Shown: positions 28,687-37,129, numbered from the stretch's first letter. The stretch is 64,000 nucleotides of DNA from Nonomuraea sediminis (GCF_018531495.1 NZ_JAHDTI010000020.1:1-64000); one strand, 5' to 3'. Notes: generated by a model from the letters alone, not told the origin. Numbers and translations are program-made.

Positions 28687-28746
28687 TGGGGGCTGGTGAC
28701 AGCCCCCATGACGGTGTCCAAGGACGCGGGAGATCCCTCCCGCGTC
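28687..28746 (+). terminator. Two perfect hairpins between rpsQ and rplN
   Basis: TGGGGGCT (28687-28694) pairs with AGCCCCCA (28701-28708), and GACGCGGGAG (28723-28732) with CTCCCGCGTC (28737-28746). Both stems are perfect (8 and 10 bp). ACCCCCAGGGGTTGTTTCC follows and can form a third, small hairpin leading into Ts. This marks the boundary between the S10 and spc operons. Confidence 0.7.
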
Positions 28747-28847
28747 GCCTGCGGTGCGACCCCCAGGGGTTGTTTCCGTGGGAACAAGACCAGATGGGTT
28801 CCGCCAAGCTCAGCGATGAGAACTGGCGCGACTAACAGGAGTAATCA

Positions 28848-29219
28848 GTGATCCAGCAGGAGTCGCGACTCAAGGTCGCCGACAACACGGGTGCCAAGGA
28901 GATCCTCTGCATCCGCGTTCTCGGTGGCTCGGGTCGACGCTACGCGGGAATCGGTGACGTCATCGTCGCCACTGTCAAGGACGCCCTGCCCGGCAGCACC
29001 GGCGTCAAGAAGGGCGACGTGGTCAAGGCCGTCGTCGTCCGCACGGCCAAGGAGCGCCGCCGGCCGGACGGCTCCTACATCCGCTTCGACGAGAACGCCG
29101 CCGTCATCATCAAGGACAGCGGTGACCCTCGCGGCACCCGTATCTTCGGCCCGGTCGGCCGTGAACTGCGCGACAAGAAGTTCATGCGCATCATCTCGCT
29201 CGCTCCGGAGGTGCTGTGA
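28848..29219 (+). CDS. rplN: 50S ribosomal protein L14
   Basis: 123 aa from GTG 28848 with AGGAG upstream (MIQQESRLKVADNTGAKEILCIRVLGG). L14 forms bridge B8 and binds the silencing factor RsfS. It is the first gene of the spc operon. Its stop overlaps the rplX start (TGATG). Confidence 0.98.
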   Translation: MIQQESRLKVADNTGAKEILCIRVLGGSGRRYAGIGDVIVATVKDALPGSTGVKKGDVVKAVVVRTAKERRRPDGSYIRFDENAAVIIKDSGDPRGTRIFGPVGRELRDKKFMRIISLAPEVL

Positions 29220-29527
29220 TGCCGAAGCAGCTGCACGTGCGTAAGGGTGACCTGGTTCAGGTCATCGCCGGCAAGGACAAGGGTGCCAAGGGTCACGTGA
29301 TCGCCACCTACCCGCGCGAGGACCGCGTGGTGGTCGAGGGCATCAACATGATCAAGAAGCACTCCAAGGAGACCCACCAGGGTCCGCGCGGCGCCAAGAC
29401 CGGCGGTGTGCAGACCATGGAGGCTCCCATTCACGTCTCGAACGTGAAGAAGCTCAAGGACGAGAAGCCCGCCGAGAAGAAGGCCGACGAGAAGAAGGCC
29501 GACGAGTCGGAGGGTGAGGACAGCTGA
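29219..29527 (+). CDS. rplX: 50S ribosomal protein L24
   Basis: 102 aa from ATG 29219 (MPKQLHVRKGDLVQVIAGKDKGAKG, a KOW motif). The C-terminal ~30 residues are an acidic/lysine-rich extension (EKPAEKKADEKKADESEGEDS) beyond the usual fold. The stop overlaps the rplE ATG. Confidence 0.97.
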   Translation: MPKQLHVRKGDLVQVIAGKDKGAKGHVIATYPREDRVVVEGINMIKKHSKETHQGPRGAKTGGVQTMEAPIHVSNVKKLKDEKPAEKKADEKKADESEGEDS

Positions 29528-30102
29528 TGACCGCGACGACTACTGAGACCGAGCGCCCGACGCCGCGCCTGAAGACGAAGTACCGCGAGGAGATCGCGGC
29601 GCAGCTTCGCAAGGACTTCGGCATCGAGAACGTCATGCAGATCCCCGGCCTGGTGAAGATCAAGGTCAACATGGGTGTCGGCGAGGCGGCCCGCGACTCC
29701 AAGCTCATCGAGGGCGCTGTCCGCGACCTGACCGTGATCACCGGTCAGAAGCCGGCCGTCGTCCGGGCCCGCAAGTCCATCGCGCAGTTCAAGCTGCGTG
29801 AGGGCATGCCGATCGGCGCGCACGTGACGCTCCGCGGCGACCGCATGTGGGAGTTCCTCGACCGTCTGCTCGCGCTCGCGCTGCCCCGTATCAGGGACTT
29901 CCGCGGTCTGTCGCCCAAGCAGTTCGACGGCAACGGCAACTACACCTTCGGTCTGACCGAGCAGGTCATGTTCCACGAGGTCGACCAGGACAAGGTCGAC
30001 CGGCCGCGGGGCATGGACATCACGATCGTGACCACCGCGAAGAACGACGACCAGGGCCGGGCGCTGCTCAAGCTTCTCGGCTTCCCCTTCAAGGAGGCCT
30101 GA
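29527..30102 (+). CDS. rplE: 50S ribosomal protein L5
   Basis: 191 aa. The central motif VRARKSIAQFKLREGMPIGAHVTLRGDRMWEFLDRL is typical. L5 binds 5S rRNA. It overlaps rplX by one base and is followed by rpsN two bases after its stop. Confidence 0.98.
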   Translation: MTATTTETERPTPRLKTKYREEIAAQLRKDFGIENVMQIPGLVKIKVNMGVGEAARDSKLIEGAVRDLTVITGQKPAVVRARKSIAQFKLREGMPIGAHVTLRGDRMWEFLDRLLALALPRIRDFRGLSPKQFDGNGNYTFGLTEQVMFHEVDQDKVDRPRGMDITIVTTAKNDDQGRALLKLLGFPFKEA

Positions 30103-30104
30103 TC

Positions 30105-30290
30105 ATGGCGAAGAAGTCGCTGATCGCCAAGGCGGGGCGCAAGCCGAAGTTCCAGGTCCGGGCGTACACGCGTTGCTCGCGCTGTGGCCGTCCGCGCGCC
30201 GTCTACAGGAAGTTCGGCCTGTGCCGGGTGTGCTTCCGCGAGATGGCGCACCGGGGCGAGCTGCCTGGCATCACCAAGTCGAGCTGGTAG
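30105..30290 (+). CDS. rpsN: 30S ribosomal protein S14, zinc-binding (type Z)
   Basis: 61 aa from ATG 30105 (MAKKSLIAKAG). Two CxxC pairs (CSRC and CRVC) bind zinc, so this is the short zinc-dependent form. Many actinomycetes carry a second, zinc-free S14 elsewhere, induced on zinc starvation; none is in this window. It belongs to the spc operon. Confidence 0.97.
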   Translation: MAKKSLIAKAGRKPKFQVRAYTRCSRCGRPRAVYRKFGLCRVCFREMAHRGELPGITKSSW

Positions 30291-30301
30291 ATACCCTAGG
30301 G

Positions 30302-30374
30302 AGGCGGCCCGCGTGTCGCCTCCGCCAGCCGTACATCTAGAAATGTCAAACGAGGGCGCTCTCATGGAGCGCCC
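30302..30374 (+). terminator. Hairpins between rpsN and rpsH
   Basis: In the 221-base gap, an inverted repeat of GGAGGCG / CGCCTCC lies at about 30300-30322, and GGGCGCT (30354-30360) pairs with AGCGCCC (30368-30374). E. coli S8 represses the spc operon by binding mRNA near here, but I could not match an S8 site. They may be attenuators or processing sites. Confidence 0.5.
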
Positions 30375-30511
30375 CTGACCGCGCCGAAGGTCCACCGGCA
30401 GAGCACGGAGAGGTAGTCGAAGCGGACACCTGGAAAGGTGCAGGCTTCGACGGACTCGACCATCAGAAGTGCTTGGCCGACTGGAAACCGCGGCGAGGAA
30501 GGCCACTGGCC

Positions 30512-30910
30512 ATGACGATGACCGACCCGATCGCAGACATGTTGACGCGTCTGCGTAATGCGAACTCGGCGTACCACGAGAGTGTGTCGATGCCGTATTC
30601 GAAGATCAAGGCGCACATCGCCGAGATCCTCCAGCAGGAGGGTTACATCCAGGCTTGGACCGTCGAGGACGCCAAGGTTGGAAAGAACCTCGTGGTGGAG
30701 CTCAAGTTCGGGCCGACCCGTGAGCGTTCGCTCGCGGGCCTGCGCCGGGTTTCGAAGCCCGGTCTGCGGGTTTATGCGAAGAAGGACAATCTGCCTCGAG
30801 TCCTGGGCGGGCTGGGCGTCGCGATCATCTCGACGTCCGCCGGTCTCATGACCGACAAGCAGGCCGGCAAGCGTGGCGTGGGCGGGGAAGTCCTCGCCTA
30901 CGTCTGGTAG
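30512..30910 (+). CDS. rpsH: 30S ribosomal protein S8
   Basis: 132 aa. ATG 30512 is chosen because GAGGAAGG lies nine bases upstream; an ATG two codons later (MTDPIADMLTRLRN) is also possible. The frame is open further upstream without support. The C-terminal motif DKQAGKRGVGGEVLAYVW is intact. S8 is a primary 16S rRNA binder and the regulator of the spc operon in E. coli. Confidence 0.97.
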   Translation: MTMTDPIADMLTRLRNANSAYHESVSMPYSKIKAHIAEILQQEGYIQAWTVEDAKVGKNLVVELKFGPTRERSLAGLRRVSKPGLRVYAKKDNLPRVLGGLGVAIISTSAGLMTDKQAGKRGVGGEVLAYVW

Positions 30911-30926
30911 AGGGGAGGAACACAGC

Positions 30927-31469
30927 ATGTCGCGAATCGGACGGCTGCCCATCCCTGTGCCCAGTGGCGTAGACATCACGATCACCGGCCAGGATGTCCA
31001 GGTCAAGGGCCCGAAGGGCACGCTTTCTCACACGGTCGCCGAGCCCATCGTGGTCGCGCGCGACGAGGACGGGGCCATCGCGGTCACGCGTCCCAACGAC
31101 GAGAACAAGGTGCGTGCGCTGCACGGCCTGTCCCGCACGCTCATCGCCAACATGGTGCAGGGCGTCACGCAGGGCTACTCCAAGTCTCTGGAGATCGTCG
31201 GCGTCGGTTACCGCGTCGCGGCCAAGGGCCCGACGCAGCTGGAGTTCTCGCTGGGCTTCAGCCACCCGGTCATCGTCGACGCCCCCGAGGGCGTCTCCTT
31301 CCGCGTCGAGAAGCCGACCCTGTTCCACGTGGACGGCATCGACAAGCAGAAGGTCGGCGAGGTCGCCGCGAACATCCGCAAGCTGCGCAAGCCCGACCCC
31401 TACAAGGGCAAGGGTGTGCGGTACCAGGGCGAACAGATCCGCCGCAAGGTCGGAAAGGCTGGTAAGTAG
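30927..31469 (+). CDS. rplF: 50S ribosomal protein L6
   Basis: 180 aa from ATG 30927, with GGGGAGGAA upstream (MSRIGRLPIPVPSGVDI). The C-terminal signature PDPYKGKGVRYQGEQIRRKVGK is complete. L6 lies near the factor-binding site where EF-Tu and EF-G dock. It is part of the spc operon. Confidence 0.98.
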   Translation: MSRIGRLPIPVPSGVDITITGQDVQVKGPKGTLSHTVAEPIVVARDEDGAIAVTRPNDENKVRALHGLSRTLIANMVQGVTQGYSKSLEIVGVGYRVAAKGPTQLEFSLGFSHPVIVDAPEGVSFRVEKPTLFHVDGIDKQKVGEVAANIRKLRKPDPYKGKGVRYQGEQIRRKVGKAGK

Positions 31470-31471
31470 GC

Positions 31472-31855
31472 ATGGCTCCGAAGACTGCGTTCGGCAAGCA
31501 CACGGCCGCCCGCGCCGTCTCGCGGGCCCGCCGTCACACCCGCGTGCGCAAGAAGGTCGTCGGTACGGCGGAGCGTCCTCGCCTCGTCGTCAACCGCTCG
31601 ACCAAGCACATGTTCGTCCAGATCGTGGACGACTCCAAGGGCCACACCCTGGTCAGCGCCTCCACCATGGACGCCGCGCTGCGTTCCACGGAGGGCGACA
31701 AGACCTCGAAGGCCAAGAAGGTCGGCGAGCTCCTCGCTCAGCGGGCCAAGGACGTCGGGATCACCGCGGTCGTCTTCGACCGTGGCGGAAACCGCTACGC
31801 CGGCCGCATCGCGGCTCTGGCGGACAGCGCCCGCGAAGGCGGGCTCGAGTTCTGA
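31472..31855 (+). CDS. rplR: 50S ribosomal protein L18
   Basis: 127 aa, binding 5S rRNA (RARRHTRVRKKVVGTAERPRLVVNRS..., ending FDRGGNRYAGRIAALADSAREGGLEF). It begins 2 bases after rplF. Its stop overlaps the ATG of a nine-codon frame leading into rpsE. Confidence 0.98.
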   Translation: MAPKTAFGKHTAARAVSRARRHTRVRKKVVGTAERPRLVVNRSTKHMFVQIVDDSKGHTLVSASTMDAALRSTEGDKTSKAKKVGELLAQRAKDVGITAVVFDRGGNRYAGRIAALADSAREGGLEF

Positions 31856-31884
31856 TGGCAACTGTTGAGATGAGGAACCACTGA
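31855..31884 (+). CDS. Nine-codon mini-ORF bridging rplR and rpsE
   Basis: ATG 31855 overlaps the rplR stop (TGATG). The frame encodes MATVEMRNH and its TGA (31882-31884) overlaps the rpsE ATG in a second TGATG. It fills the gap exactly, so a terminating and restarting ribosome could pass from L18 to S5 without leaving the mRNA. GATGAGGAACC inside it can also act as the rpsE ribosome-binding site, which may be its only role. There is no evidence that the peptide itself matters. Confidence 0.35.
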   Translation: MATVEMRNH

Positions 31885-32513
31885 TGGCTGCAGCTCCGCG
31901 TCGCGGTGGCGGCACCGGTGGCGAGCGGCGGGACCGTCGTGACGATCGCCGCGGTGGCGCCGCCGACAAGGGCGTCTCGTACATCGAGCGCGTAGTGAAG
32001 ATCAACCGAGTGGCCAAGGTCGTGAAGGGTGGTCGTCGCTTCAGCTTCACCGCCCTCGTCGTCGTCGGTGACGGCAACGGCCTGGTCGGCGTCGGCTACG
32101 GCAAGGCCAAGGAAGTCCCCGCGGCCATCGCCAAGGGTGTCGAAGAGGCCAAGAAGCACTTCTTCAAGGTCCCCCGGATCCAGGGCACCATCCCGCACAC
32201 CGTGCAGGGCGAGGAGGCGGCCGGCGTCGTCTTCCTGCGTCCGGCCTCGGCCGGTACCGGCGTCATCGCCGGTGGCCCGGTGCGCGCGGTCCTGGAGTGC
32301 GCGGGCATCCACGACGTGCTGTCCAAGTCGCTCGGCTCGGACAACCCGATCAACATCGTGCACGCCACCGTGGCGGCTCTGAAGGGGCTCTCGCGTCCCG
32401 AGGAGATCGCCGCCCGCCGTGGCCTGCCGATCGAGGACGTCGCCCCGGCCCGGATGCTGAAGGCTCAGCGCGAGGGTCTCGCCGAGGCGGCGGCCGCGAA
32501 GGCGGTGAGCTAG
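31884..32513 (+). CDS. rpsE: 30S ribosomal protein S5
   Basis: 209 aa. The N-terminus is Arg/Gly-rich (APRRGGGTGGERRDRRDDRRGG), then the double-stranded RNA-binding-like domain (VVKGGRRFSFTALVVVGDGNGLVG) and the S5 C-terminal domain. The spectinomycin loop region looks normal. The gene is coupled to rplR through the nine-codon frame and is followed by rpmD two bases after its stop. Confidence 0.98.
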   Translation: MAAAPRRGGGTGGERRDRRDDRRGGAADKGVSYIERVVKINRVAKVVKGGRRFSFTALVVVGDGNGLVGVGYGKAKEVPAAIAKGVEEAKKHFFKVPRIQGTIPHTVQGEEAAGVVFLRPASAGTGVIAGGPVRAVLECAGIHDVLSKSLGSDNPINIVHATVAALKGLSRPEEIAARRGLPIEDVAPARMLKAQREGLAEAAAAKAVS

Positions 32514-32515
32514 TC

Positions 32516-32698
32516 ATGGCACGCCTGAAGATCACTCAGGTTCGCTCGAAGATCGGTGGCAAGCAGAACCAGCGTGACTCGCTGCGTTCGCTTGGCCTGA
32601 AGCGAATCGGCGACGTCGTCGTCAAGGAGGACCGTCCCGAGATCCGTGGGATGGTCTCCGTGGTGACGCACCTCGTCGAGGTGGAAGAGGTCGACTAG
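32516..32698 (+). CDS. rpmD: 50S ribosomal protein L30
   Basis: 60 aa from ATG 32516 (MARLKITQVRSKIGGKQNQRDSLRSLGLKRIGD), the normal L30 fold and length. It lies between rpsE and rplO, each 2 bases away, the standard spc order. Confidence 0.97.
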   Translation: MARLKITQVRSKIGGKQNQRDSLRSLGLKRIGDVVVKEDRPEIRGMVSVVTHLVEVEEVD

Positions 32699-32700
32699 TC

Positions 32701-33156
32701 ATGACTGACAACGCTCCGCTCAAGATTCACGACCTGCGTCCTGCCCCGGGCTCCAACAAGGCCAAGATCCGCAAGGGTCGCGGCGAGGCGTCCAAGGGCA
32801 AGACCGCCGGTCGCGGCACCAAGGGCACTCACGCCCGTACCACGGTCCACCTCGGTTTCGAGGGTGGCCAGGTGCCGCTGCAGAGGCGTCTGCCGAAGCT
32901 CAAGGGCTTCTCCAACGCGCTGTTCAAGACGACCTACCAGGTCGTCAACCTGGACAGGCTCGGCGAGCTGTTCCCCGAGGGTGGCGAGGTCACCGTCGAG
33001 GCGCTGGTCGCCAAGGGTGCTGTCCGCAAGAACCAGCTGGTGAAGGTCCTCGGCACCGGTGAGATCTCGGTCGCGGTGAACGTGACGGCGCATGCCTTCT
33101 CGTCCTCCGCGAAGGAGAAGATCGCCGCGGCCGGTGGGTCCGTTACCGAGCTGTAG
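32701..33156 (+). CDS. rplO: 50S ribosomal protein L15
   Basis: 151 aa (LKIHDLRPAPGSNKAKIRKGRGEASKGKTAGRGTKG...), the usual glycine/lysine-rich N-terminus and globular C-terminus. It is the last ribosomal gene before secY. A 10-bp hairpin follows at 33171-33203. Confidence 0.98.
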   Translation: MTDNAPLKIHDLRPAPGSNKAKIRKGRGEASKGKTAGRGTKGTHARTTVHLGFEGGQVPLQRRLPKLKGFSNALFKTTYQVVNLDRLGELFPEGGEVTVEALVAKGAVRKNQLVKVLGTGEISVAVNVTAHAFSSSAKEKIAAAGGSVTEL

Positions 33157-33170
33157 CACCGCTATGACAA

Positions 33171-33203
33171 GGCGTGGGGGTTCCGTCGATGGGCCCCCAC
33201 GCC
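33171..33203 (+). terminator. Hairpin between rplO and secY
   Basis: GGCGTGGGGG (33171-33180) pairs perfectly with CCCCCACGCC (33194-33203), with a 13-base loop and no T-run. It probably divides the spc operon from a secY-adk-map unit, which could have its own promoter in the remaining ~100 bases (GTTAGAGTT-type AT-richer sequence). Confidence 0.6.
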
Positions 33204-33304
33204 TGTAGTGCGTTAGAGTTCGCCACGTACGACCTGAGACTTCAGATGGCAGATCCCCGCACCATCGCATACCTAACCCGCCGTAGAGGCGCGCAGGAGG
33301 GACC

Positions 33305-34618
33305 GTGCTGACCGCGTTTACCCGGGCGTTCCGGACGCCGGACCTGCGCAAGAAGTTGCTCTTCACCCTGGGCATCATCGCGCTGTTCCGTCTCGGCTCG
33401 GTTCTTCCGACACCGGGCGTTCACGTCCAGAACCTGGCGGCCTGTTTCGCGCAGGCTCGCAACGACGCCACGACCGGCAACATCTATGGGATGGTGCAGC
33501 TGTTCAGCGGCGGTGCGCTGCTGAAGCTGTCTGTGTTCGCGCTGGGCATCATGCCCTACATCACCGCGAGCATCATTCTGCAGCTGCTCGTGGTGGTGAT
33601 CCCGCGCCTCGAGGCTCTCAAGAAGGAGGGCCAGGCCGGGCAGACGAAGATTACCCAGTACACCCGTTATCTGACCATCGGTCTTGGTGTGCTGCAGTCG
33701 ACCGCCTTCATCGCCCTGGCCCGTTCCGGGCAGCTGTTCCCGAACTGCCAGCAGGACGTGCTGCTCGACCCCGACAACGTCTTCATGATCATCACGATGG
33801 TCATCATCATGACGGCCGGCACCTCGGTCATCATGTGGCTGGGCGAGCTGATCACCGACCGCGGCGTCGGCAACGGCATGTCCATTCTGATCTTCACTCA
33901 GGTCATCGCGGTCTTCCCCTCCGAGCTGTCCAACATCTTCTCGGCGAACAAGTTCACCTTCGCCGTCGTGATGGTGGTCGGCATCTTCATGATCGCCGCG
34001 GTCGTCTTCGTCGAGCAGGCGCAGCGCCGCATCCCGGTCCAGTACGCCAAGCGGATGGTCGGACGCAGGATGTACGGCGGCACGGCCACCTACATCCCGC
34101 TGAAGGTCAACCAGGCGGGCATCATCCCGGTCATCTTCGCCTCCTCGCTGCTGTACCTGCCGCAGCTGCTGACCTCGCTGTTCGCCAACGCGGAGAACCC
34201 GAACGCGGTGGTGCAGTGGATCTCGGCGAACCTGACCAAGGGCGACCACCCCACCTACATGGTCACGTTCTTCCTGCTGATCGTGTTCTTCACCTACTTC
34301 TATGTGTCCATTACCTTCAACCCCACTGAAGTGGCGGACAACATGAAGAAGTACGGTGGGTTCATTCCGGGCATCCGCCCGGGCCGGCCGACGGCTGAGT
34401 ACCTGAACTACGTGCTCACTCGTCTGACCGCGCCTGGCGCGCTCTATCTGGGTCTGATCGCCATGATCCCGATCGTCGCGCTGGCGATTGCCGGGGCTAG
34501 CCAGAACTTCCCGTTCGGAGGGACGAGCATTCTGATCATGGTTGGTGTCGGCCTGGACACGGTCAAGCAGATCGAGAGCCAGCTCCAGCAGCGCAACTAC
34601 GAAGGCTTCCTGCGCTAG
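33305..34618 (+). CDS. secY: Protein translocase subunit SecY
   Basis: 437 aa with about ten hydrophobic helices, the core channel of the Sec translocon. GTG 33305 has AGGAGGGA upstream. Conserved cytoplasmic segments include TQYTRYLTIGLGVLQS and QAQRRIPVQYAKRMVGRRMYGG. The final TAG overlaps the adk GTG. Confidence 0.97.
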   Translation: MLTAFTRAFRTPDLRKKLLFTLGIIALFRLGSVLPTPGVHVQNLAACFAQARNDATTGNIYGMVQLFSGGALLKLSVFALGIMPYITASIILQLLVVVIPRLEALKKEGQAGQTKITQYTRYLTIGLGVLQSTAFIALARSGQLFPNCQQDVLLDPDNVFMIITMVIIMTAGTSVIMWLGELITDRGVGNGMSILIFTQVIAVFPSELSNIFSANKFTFAVVMVVGIFMIAAVVFVEQAQRRIPVQYAKRMVGRRMYGGTATYIPLKVNQAGIIPVIFASSLLYLPQLLTSLFANAENPNAVVQWISANLTKGDHPTYMVTFFLLIVFFTYFYVSITFNPTEVADNMKKYGGFIPGIRPGRPTAEYLNYVLTRLTAPGALYLGLIAMIPIVALAIAGASQNFPFGGTSILIMVGVGLDTVKQIESQLQQRNYEGFLR

Positions 34619-35268
34619 TGAGGCTGGTTCTGGTTGGGCCCCCCGGAGCGGGCAAGGGGACTCAGGCCCAGTACATAGCGTCGAACCTGTCCATCCCGAA
34701 GATCTCGACAGGTGACATCTTCCGTGCCAACGTCTCCGGCGGCACGGAGCTCGGCAAGCTCGCCAAGACCTACATGGACCGCGGCGATCTCGTGCCCGAC
34801 GAGGTCACGATCGCCATGGTCCGTGACCGCCTCTCCGAGGACGATGCGCAGGACGGTTTCCTGCTCGACGGCTTCCCCAGGAACGTGCCGCAGGCCGAGA
34901 TCCTGCGCGACATGCTCAAGGACTGGGGCCAGGCGCTCGACCTCGTGCTCGAGCTGGTCGTCGACGACGACGAGGTGGTCAGGAGGCTGGCGGGCCGCCG
35001 TACGTGCAGTCAGTGCGGCCGGATCTGGCATGTGGAGTTCGACGACAAGAAGGACGACAGGTGCGACGCCTGTGGCGGCCAGCTGTTCCAGCGTGACGAC
35101 GACAAGGAAGACACCGTCAGGCACCGCCTGGAGGTCTACCAGGAGCAGACGGCGCCGCTGGTCTCCTTCTACGCGGACGAGGACATCCTCGTCGGCGTCG
35201 ACGCCACGGGTCCGGTCGAAGAAGTAACGCAGCGGGCAATGGAGGCCATTCGCCCTTTCATGGGCTAA
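34618..35268 (+). CDS. adk: Adenylate kinase with zinc-type lid
   Basis: 216 aa from GTG 34618, overlapping the secY stop by one base. The P-loop is GPPGAGKGTQ. The lid contains two CxxC pairs (CSQCGRIW and CDACGGQ) that should bind zinc, the long form of the enzyme. It converts AMP and ATP to ADP. The secY-adk-map order is the classical one. Confidence 0.98.
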   Translation: MRLVLVGPPGAGKGTQAQYIASNLSIPKISTGDIFRANVSGGTELGKLAKTYMDRGDLVPDEVTIAMVRDRLSEDDAQDGFLLDGFPRNVPQAEILRDMLKDWGQALDLVLELVVDDDEVVRRLAGRRTCSQCGRIWHVEFDDKKDDRCDACGGQLFQRDDDKEDTVRHRLEVYQEQTAPLVSFYADEDILVGVDATGPVEEVTQRAMEAIRPFMG

Positions 35269-35332
35269 GTTCCCTGGGGCTATTGTGGGGGGAATTGACC
35301 TCCCACGTCCGCCCGTTGACACACCCCGGGGG

Positions 35333-36151
35333 GTGCCGAAGTTGTTCAAGAAGAACCGGCATGGAATCCAGATCAAGACGCCCGAGCAGCTGGAGAAGAT
35401 GCGGGCGGCCGGTCTGGTCGTCGGGCGCACGCTGGACCTGCTGAAGCGGTCGGTCGAGCCCGGCATGACGCCGCTCGATCTGGACGTCATCGCCGAGAAG
35501 GCGATCAGGGACGAGGGAGCGATCCCGTCGTTCAAGGGCTACCAGGGCTTTCCCGCCACGATCTGCGCCTCGGTCAACCACGAGGTCGTGCACGGCATCC
35601 CGACCGGCGCCCGCAAGCTGCGCGATGGCGACATCATCTCCATCGACTGCGGCGCGATCCTGGAGGGCTGGCACGGCGACTCGGCCGTCACCGTCCCCGT
35701 GGGCGAGGTGGAGCCGCGGCTGACCGAGCTGATGCGGATCACCGAGGAGGCCATGTGGGCGGGCATCGCCGCCCTCACCGTCGGCCGCCACCTCTCCGAC
35801 ATCGGCTACGAGGTCGAGAAGTACGTCAAGTCGCAAGGCAGGTTCGGTATCCCGCCCGAGTACGGCGGTCATGGTATCGGCACCGAGATGCACATGGACC
35901 CGTGGATCGCCAACCACGGCCGGCCCGGAAAGGGCCCGGTGCTCGAGGCGGGCATGTGCCTGGCTGTCGAGCCGATGGTCAACCTGGGCACCGAGCGCAC
36001 CCGTGTCCTGTCGGACGACTGGACCGTGGTCACGATCGACGGCAAGGCCTCCGCGCACTTCGAACACAGCGTCGCCGTGACACATAATGGTCCTTGGGTG
36101 CTGACCGCCCTCGACGGGGGCAAGGAGCGCTTGGCGCACCTCCAGAACTAG
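35333..36151 (+). CDS. map: Methionine aminopeptidase, type I
   Basis: 272 aa from GTG 35333 (the frame opens at GTG 35285; a TTG at 35342 giving MFKKNRHGIQIK is also plausible, so the start is uncertain). The M24 metal ligands are visible: DCG and HGDSAV (two Asp), GGHGIG (His), VEPMVN (Glu) and FEHSVAVT (Glu). It removes the initiator methionine from new proteins. It follows adk closely. Confidence 0.96.
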   Translation: MPKLFKKNRHGIQIKTPEQLEKMRAAGLVVGRTLDLLKRSVEPGMTPLDLDVIAEKAIRDEGAIPSFKGYQGFPATICASVNHEVVHGIPTGARKLRDGDIISIDCGAILEGWHGDSAVTVPVGEVEPRLTELMRITEEAMWAGIAALTVGRHLSDIGYEVEKYVKSQGRFGIPPEYGGHGIGTEMHMDPWIANHGRPGKGPVLEAGMCLAVEPMVNLGTERTRVLSDDWTVVTIDGKASAHFEHSVAVTHNGPWVLTALDGGKERLAHLQN

Positions 36152-36170
36152 CCCCCCGGGAGTGGTGAAC

Positions 36171-36596
36171 ATGGCGCAGAGTCCCGAGATGCGTGCCTCC
36201 GACGTCGATCGCGACCGGGTTGCGGCTGTACTGCGCGAGCACACCGCGCAGGGCCGCATCACGATGGAGGAGTTCAACGAGCGGCTGGAGCAGCTCTACC
36301 AGAGCAAGACCTACGGGGACCTCGCCAAGCTGACCTCCGACCTGCCCGACGTCGACCTGCGGGCACGCCCGGCCAAGATCGCCTCCACCCCGCAGCCCAA
36401 GCAGGGGATGCACACCGGGATGCGCGCGGCCTGGGGCGCCTGGGCCGCCGCCAGCTCGGTGAACTGGGTGATCTGGCTGATCGTCAGCATCACGAGCGGG
36501 CACCTGATCTACCCCTGGCCGCTGTGGGTGATGGGCCCGTGGGGCGCGATCCTGCTGATGAGCACGATCTTCGGCTCGGGCCATCGCAAGGCCTGA
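36171..36596 (+). CDS. DUF1707 domain protein with two membrane helices
   Basis: 141 aa from ATG 36171 with GGAG eight bases upstream. Residues ~6-60 (MRASDVDRDRVAAVLREHTAQGRITMEEFNERLEQLY...) form a DUF1707 domain, common in actinobacterial membrane proteins of unknown function. The C-terminal half has two hydrophobic helices separated by a short polar turn (WAAASSVNWVIWLIVSI and YPWPLWVMGPWGAILLMSTIFG). It lies between map and a secreted protein gene; no role in translation is apparent. Confidence 0.85.
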   Translation: MAQSPEMRASDVDRDRVAAVLREHTAQGRITMEEFNERLEQLYQSKTYGDLAKLTSDLPDVDLRARPAKIASTPQPKQGMHTGMRAAWGAWAAASSVNWVIWLIVSITSGHLIYPWPLWVMGPWGAILLMSTIFGSGHRKA

Positions 36597-36695
36597 ATGT
36601 GCACTACTGCACTGTGTGCATTCCTGCGCAGAACGGATGAACGATCCTTCCTAGCGTGAGCGGTGTCGAGAACACCACTCACCGGAGGAAATCCA

Positions 36696-37088
36696 ATGCG
36701 CAAGGTCCTTGCAGCCGCTGCCCTCGCCGGCTCCGTCGCCCTCACCGGCCTGGCCGTCGCGGCCCCCGCGCAGGCGTCGACCGCCTCGCAGACCTCGGTC
36801 CACAACTGGGGCAAGTACTACTCCAGCAACCACAAGGCCTACGACTACGGCTACACGTGGGAGTCGCACGGCCGGGTCTACACCAAGTGGTACGGCAAGG
36901 AGTTCACGCCGAAGTACGGCTACGTCTGGTTCAAGTACTACTCCAACGGCAGCTGGCACAAGTTCTACCGCAAGTGGGACGGCTCCTACAGCGAGACCTG
37001 GTCCGGCAGCGGCATCAAGAAGATCTACACCTACACCTGCTGGGGCAGCCCCACCAGCTACTGCGGCGCCTCGTTCCGCATCTACTGA
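36696..37088 (+). CDS. Small secreted aromatic-rich protein
   Basis: 130 aa. ATG 36696 has GGAGGAAA seven bases upstream. The first ~29 residues are a clear signal peptide (MRKVLAAAALAGSVALTGLAVAAPAQA). The mature ~100 residues are extremely rich in Tyr, Trp, Lys and Ser with short repeats (KYYSSNHK, KYGYVWFKYYSNGSWHKFYRKW) and one Cys pair near the end (TYTCWGS...SYCGAS). I do not recognise the family. The aromatic, basic surface suggests binding to cell wall, glycan or surfaces, but that is a guess. A strong terminator follows. Confidence 0.85.
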   Translation: MRKVLAAAALAGSVALTGLAVAAPAQASTASQTSVHNWGKYYSSNHKAYDYGYTWESHGRVYTKWYGKEFTPKYGYVWFKYYSNGSWHKFYRKWDGSYSETWSGSGIKKIYTYTCWGSPTSYCGASFRIY

Positions 37089-37105
37089 TCCGCAGCCCCT
37101 CCAAA

Positions 37106-37129
37106 GAAGGCCCGCTTCGGCGGGCCTTC
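37106..37129 (+). terminator. Terminator with UUCG loop
   Basis: GAAGGCCCGC (37106-37115) pairs perfectly with GCGGGCCTTC (37120-37129), with a TTCG loop, 18 bases after the secreted-protein stop. It is a stable, classical hairpin without a long T-run. Confidence 0.85.
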
